From Gemmataceae bacterium (lineage in GTDB: Bacteria > Planctomycetota > Planctomycetia > Gemmatales > Gemmataceae): a stretch of DNA of 10,311 nt. Below, one piece after another: positions 6,799-10,311 of this stretch. Location: contig SIAL01000095.1 in assembly GCA_009691815.1 (NCBI GenBank), forward strand, positions 1 through 10,311. The letters run 5' to 3'. How positions within the stretch are numbered: position 1 is the stretch's first letter; each line of letters begins with the position of its first letter. The notes beneath the pieces are model-generated. The model was not told the origin of the DNA and ran no database searches. It saw only the letters and a program-made list of their open reading frames with translations. The translations under genes and the position numbers were made by a program.

Positions 6799-8231
6799 AA
6801 AAGAATTCCAATATCCATTGGAATCTGGGTGCCCCCGAAACCAAAGCCTTTCAATTGCTTTGTCGGAGGGGGTTTGTTCGCCTTGGTCTCGGGGCCGGAT
6901 TGGGGTTGGGCAACCTGCTACAAGCACGGGCCGCAGGAGGCGTTCAACCCATTGAACCCCTCGCCAAACCGATTCGTGCCTGCATCCTTATCTTTCAATA
7001 CGGTGGCCCAAGCCATATTGACACATTCGATCCCAAACCCAATGCGCCCGCCGAAATTCGAGGAGAGTTCAAGACCATTGCCACACCCGTTCCGGGGCTA
7101 AGGGTGACGGAACACCTTCCCAATCTTGCCAGGCTGGCCAACAAGTTTGCCCTAATCCGAAGCGTTACCCATTCGGCCAGGCTACACGATTCGGCTTCCA
7201 TTCACGCCCTAACCGGCAGGCCGCTGGATGGCCCGGATCGTGAGCTGTTCGCCCCTTTGCCTCAGGTCTACCCCTCCATGGGAAGCGCCGTGGCCAAGTT
7301 CCACCGAGGCAGTGGCAAGGTCCCTTTTGCGGCGCTTCCTTTTACCTATCACAATGTGGTGCCCACCCCCAGCCAAGGCGGTGGCATTCTGGGAAAAAAC
7401 GCCGATCCCCTTCGCATCGAGGTGGATGTCAACGACAAGCGATATGCGGTGGAAAGCCTGATACCCTCGGCGGATCTTGGGCCAGATCGTCAAAAAACAA
7501 GGGATGGTCTATTTCAGGCCCTTTCCAACAAAACTTCTTATTTCGACAAATCCGATGTTCAAAATGCGATTTACAAAAAGGCCTATGAACTTTTGGCCAA
7601 CGCAAAAATTCGCGAAGCACTCGACCTGAGGAAGGAACCCGAATCGATTCGCGAACGCTATGGTTACGATTTTGAGCCAAAAGCGGGGGGCTCCGCCGCT
7701 GAGCTGGGTCATGCCCGCCAAATGCGTGGCCAAAACCTCCTTGTGGCAAGGCGGTTAATCGAAGCCGGCGTGACCTTTGTTCAAGTGAACGACTTTAGGC
7801 AACAGGGCCAAAATTGGGATGCTCATGCCGACGGTTTTCGCCAACATAAAGAAGCCCTCCTGCCCATGGCGGACAGATCGATTTCCGCACTTATCGAAGA
7901 TCTCGAGGAACGGGGACTTTTGGAATCCACCTTGGTAATGGTGACTGGAGAATTTGGCAGAACACCCCGAATCAACACCACCGGCGGACGCGACCATTGG
8001 CCCGATTGTTACACCGTTCTCATGGCGGGCGGTGGGGTAAGAGGGGGGGCTGTCTATGGGTCAAGCGATCGACAAGGAGCCTATCCCGCCTCGTTCCCAG
8101 TAATTCCAGGAGACTTGGCGGCAACGGTTTATTGGCGCTTTGGCATCAATCCCGCCACCGAAATCTACGATCAGGCGGGGAGGCCTCTTCGACTGGCCGC
8201 CGGAGACCCGATTGAGCGTCTTTTCTCTTGA
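6795..8231 (+). CDS. DUF1501 family protein B, Tat-exported
   Basis: This second DUF1501 protein has 478 residues. The Tat signal is CRRGFVRLG (Arg24, Arg25), a Gly/Leu-rich stretch, and a likely cleavage after ARA (44-46). Its N-terminal extension before the twin arginine is longer than in protein A. Core motifs are kept: YGGPSHIDTFDPKP at 69-82, HDSASIHALTG at 131-141, WDAH at 341-344, TGEFGRTP at 384-391, GGRDHWP at 397-403 and PGDLAATVYWRFGI at 438-451. Where protein A has GRDHNHYG, this one has GRDHWPDC, and the middle regions do not align by eye, so the pair are different subfamilies rather than a recent duplication. Its ATG overlaps the previous stop as ATGA, and no Shine-Dalgarno is obvious, so translation probably depends on reinitiation. 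Function is unknown. Confidence 0.92.
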   Translation: MKKNSNIHWNLGAPETKAFQLLCRRGFVRLGLGAGLGLGNLLQARAAGGVQPIEPLAKPIRACILIFQYGGPSHIDTFDPKPNAPAEIRGEFKTIATPVPGLRVTEHLPNLARLANKFALIRSVTHSARLHDSASIHALTGRPLDGPDRELFAPLPQVYPSMGSAVAKFHRGSGKVPFAALPFTYHNVVPTPSQGGGILGKNADPLRIEVDVNDKRYAVESLIPSADLGPDRQKTRDGLFQALSNKTSYFDKSDVQNAIYKKAYELLANAKIREALDLRKEPESIRERYGYDFEPKAGGSAAELGHARQMRGQNLLVARRLIEAGVTFVQVNDFRQQGQNWDAHADGFRQHKEALLPMADRSISALIEDLEERGLLESTLVMVTGEFGRTPRINTTGGRDHWPDCYTVLMAGGGVRGGAVYGSSDRQGAYPASFPVIPGDLAATVYWRFGINPATEIYDQAGRPLRLAAGDPIERLFS

Positions 8232-8297
8232 TGACTTTGCCGATTGGTCAAGAGAACGCTTTATGACCTCGGTACTTGCCGATACAATTGCCTTTGC

Positions 8298-10301
8298 ATG
8301 AATCAAAAATCCAATCAACTTGTATCGGCCCCTTTCAAAAGCAACCCATCCAAGGCCCGGCTTCCTTGGCCGGATATTCTTTCCACCTTTTTTTGCGCCC
8401 TTTTTGGTTCCGCCGCCATTTGGGCGGCACAAACCGAACAGCAACACGGGTTGTTCCTTGCCCTTTGCATCGCGGCCTTCCTTGCGGGCGGCTGGAGTCC
8501 CACCCTTAGTACCCTAGAAGGTCTACCCAGCGGCAAAATCAATGTCGACCTCCTCATGATTTTTGCCGCATTGGGCGCCGCCTCCATCGGCGATTGGATG
8601 GAAGGGGCAATCCTCCTTTTCCTCTTCTCTTTTTCCGGAACGCTTGAATCCTTCGCCATGTACCGGACAACAAGGTCCATCGAGTCCTTGATCAACCTAC
8701 GCCCACGCGAGGCCATGCTTTTGGACGCCACCGGAGAGCGATTGATTCCGGTAGATTCGTTGAAAATCAACGACCGGGTTCGCGTCAGGCCCGGGGAACT
8801 GTTTCCGGTCGATGGCGAAACCATGGAGGGTGAGACTTGGGCCGATGAAGCCACCCTTACGGGTGAAAGCGAAATGATTTCAAAACCGGTCGGATCCCTC
8901 GTTTTTGCGGGAACCATCAACGGTCAAGGTAGCGTAATCGTTCGGATGACAAAGGCGGGAGATGATTCAACCCTAGCCCGCATTGTAAAGATGGTACATG
9001 AGGCACAAGCCCAAAAAACCCCCACCCAGCGGCTGGTGGAATCTTGGCAAAAACCCTATGTGATTGGGGTCTTTATTGGCGCGTTGCTAGCCTTTTTCGG
9101 GGGTAAGCTCATCCACACCCAATCCTGGCACGATGCTTTTTATCATGCCATGGTGCTGTTGGTCGCGGCTTCCCCATGTGCCATCGTTCTTAGCTCTCCG
9201 GCGGTGATGCTCTCGGCCATCGCCCGTGCCGCCCGCCACGGGGTCCTTTTCAAAGGGGCCGTGCATATGGAAACCCTAGGCAATGTGGAATGTATCGCCT
9301 TTGACAAAACGGGCACCATAACCATGGGAAAACCATTGGTAACCGACCTTTGGGTCCAAACCGAAGGGCAAGCTAACCGCGCCGATGATCTCCTCCGGTT
9401 GGCGGCGGCTGTCGAACACCATAGCGAGCATCCCCTCGGTGTTCCGGTGGTCAAAGAAGCCAAAGTTAAAGGCCTTTTTCCATCCACACTATCTGTTGAT
9501 GGCTTTCAAAGCCTCACCGGCAATGGCGTCTGGGCAAGGGTCCAAGAGCCGGGCTTTCCCTGGTTTTGGGTTGGTATTGGAAGGGAATCCCTTTTCACCG
9601 AAAGGGGAATTACCCCACCGCTGATGGTTATCGAACAGGCGGATCGCCTCCGAGGGGAGGGAAAAACGGCCCTGATCGTCCTTAGCCACAATATCGGTGA
9701 AACCACTCCATTGACCTACGGGGTTATTGCTGTTGCCGACAAAATTCGACCTGAGGCCAAGGCCACCATTGAAACCCTCCGGCAAATGGGCATTAAGAAA
9801 ACCATCATTCTCACCGGGGACCATGAACGGGTGGCACAAATCATTGGTCGTGAACTGGGAGTGGATGAGATAAGGGCCGGACTCTTGCCCGAACAAAAAG
9901 TCTTCGAGTTGGCCCGCCTTAAAGAAAACGAAACCAAGGTGGCCATGGTCGGCGACGGCGTAAATGACGCTCCCGCTCTTGCGGCGGCCTCGGTGGGAAT
10001 TGCCATGGGGGGCGCCGGGACCGATGCGGCCCTAGAAGTCGCCGATGTGGTGCTTATGCGCGATGACCTTGGTGGATTGCCTTTCGCCGTTGGAATCAGT
10101 CGCTTAGCCCGCCAACGCGTTCATCAGAATATGAAGTTCTCGTTTGGGGTTATTGGGCTCTTGATTGTGAGCACATTTCTCGATTTACCCCTCTGGATGG
10201 GGGTAATAGGTCACGAGGGAAGCACCGTTTTGGTGGGTCTTAACGGCCTTAGACTCCTGTGGGAACGGATTCCGGGAGCGAATAAACCCATCACGAATTA
10301 A
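8298..10301 (+). CDS. Heavy-metal P-type ATPase, P1B-4 (cobalt-type) exporter
   Basis: The 667-residue inner-membrane pump uses ATP to export a divalent transition metal. Catalytic motifs are complete: TGES at 188-191 (actuator), DKTGT at 336-340 with phosphorylated Asp336, SEHPL at 376-380 (the HP motif of metal pumps), TGD at 507-509 and GDGVNDAPA at 552-560. The transmembrane metal motif is SPC (292-294) rather than CPC, and HEGST follows at 639-643. That combination marks the P1B-4 group, linked to Co and in some members Zn, Ni or Fe. There is no N-terminal metal-binding domain. Hydrophobic segments lie near 30-44, 51-65, 81-97, 102-120, 254-268, 283-305, 613-630 and 638-655. I prefer the ATG at 8298; a TTG at 8244 lacks support. 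A weak TACAAT at 8283-8288 could be a -10 box. It may also be co-transcribed from DUF1501-B, 66 bases upstream. Confidence 0.93.
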   Translation: MNQKSNQLVSAPFKSNPSKARLPWPDILSTFFCALFGSAAIWAAQTEQQHGLFLALCIAAFLAGGWSPTLSTLEGLPSGKINVDLLMIFAALGAASIGDWMEGAILLFLFSFSGTLESFAMYRTTRSIESLINLRPREAMLLDATGERLIPVDSLKINDRVRVRPGELFPVDGETMEGETWADEATLTGESEMISKPVGSLVFAGTINGQGSVIVRMTKAGDDSTLARIVKMVHEAQAQKTPTQRLVESWQKPYVIGVFIGALLAFFGGKLIHTQSWHDAFYHAMVLLVAASPCAIVLSSPAVMLSAIARAARHGVLFKGAVHMETLGNVECIAFDKTGTITMGKPLVTDLWVQTEGQANRADDLLRLAAAVEHHSEHPLGVPVVKEAKVKGLFPSTLSVDGFQSLTGNGVWARVQEPGFPWFWVGIGRESLFTERGITPPLMVIEQADRLRGEGKTALIVLSHNIGETTPLTYGVIAVADKIRPEAKATIETLRQMGIKKTIILTGDHERVAQIIGRELGVDEIRAGLLPEQKVFELARLKENETKVAMVGDGVNDAPALAAASVGIAMGGAGTDAALEVADVVLMRDDLGGLPFAVGISRLARQRVHQNMKFSFGVIGLLIVSTFLDLPLWMGVIGHEGSTVLVGLNGLRLLWERIPGANKPITN

Positions 10302-10311
10302 GGCAAGTTTT

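Noticed and set aside
6302..6844. 180-residue antisense open frame across the junction of the two DUF1501 genes
   Set aside because: It is opposite conserved DUF1501 motifs and a tight ATGA overlap; the translation is His/Arg/Pro-rich without a motif.
8244..8297. TTG start at 8244 for the metal ATPase
   Set aside because: The added 18 residues (Cys-rich, not hydrophobic) have no ribosome binding site and are not needed for any domain; ATG at 8298 is preferred, although it too lacks a clear Shine-Dalgarno.
8315..8920. 201-residue antisense open frame within the metal ATPase gene
   Set aside because: It lies opposite the membrane and actuator domains of a complete P-type ATPase and has low-complexity, Arg/Ser-rich translation.

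Overview
The window looks like chromosomal DNA of a planctomycete (Planctomycetota). The main reason is a run of three genes from families that are greatly expanded in that phylum: a PSCyt1-DUF1549-DUF1553 cytochrome-type secreted protein followed by two DUF1501 proteins with twin-arginine signals. Base composition is moderately GC-rich and codon use is similar across the genes. I see no sign of a phage, plasmid, transposon, CRISPR array or stable RNA gene.

Layout. Positions 1-107 may hold the tail end of a gene entering from the left (weak). Positions 108-560 hold no convincing gene but contain a cluster of imperfect, hairpin-forming repeats in both orientations. On the minus strand, 561-1826 encodes an FAD-dependent oxidoreductase that carries the signature motifs of flavin-dependent halogenases. 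A good sigma70-type promoter precedes it at 1856-1885. Reading the other way from the same divergent region, 1990-2643 encodes a small secreted protein, probably a lipoprotein, with a HEAT-like core and a Lys/Pro-rich tail. Then come the 879-residue PSCyt1-DUF1549-DUF1553 protein (2745-5384), DUF1501 protein A (5392-6798) and DUF1501 protein B (6795-8231). Last is a P1B-4-type heavy-metal P-type ATPase (8298-10301).

How the genes fit together. The cytochrome-type protein and the two DUF1501 proteins are packed as an operon: a 7-base gap, then a 4-base ATGA overlap. All three carry export signals, so they probably act together outside the cytoplasmic membrane. The biochemical role of these families is not established. 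The metal ATPase starts 66 bases after DUF1501-B on the same strand and may be read from the same transcript. Its SPC and HEGST motifs point to cobalt or another divalent transition metal. The halogenase-like gene is alone on the opposite strand, with no flavin reductase or biosynthetic partner in view.

I found no clearly new multi-gene system. The points most worth a second look are the halogenase signature, the repeat cluster with GNRA-type loops, and the tandem pair of divergent DUF1501 genes behind a single PSCyt1 gene.
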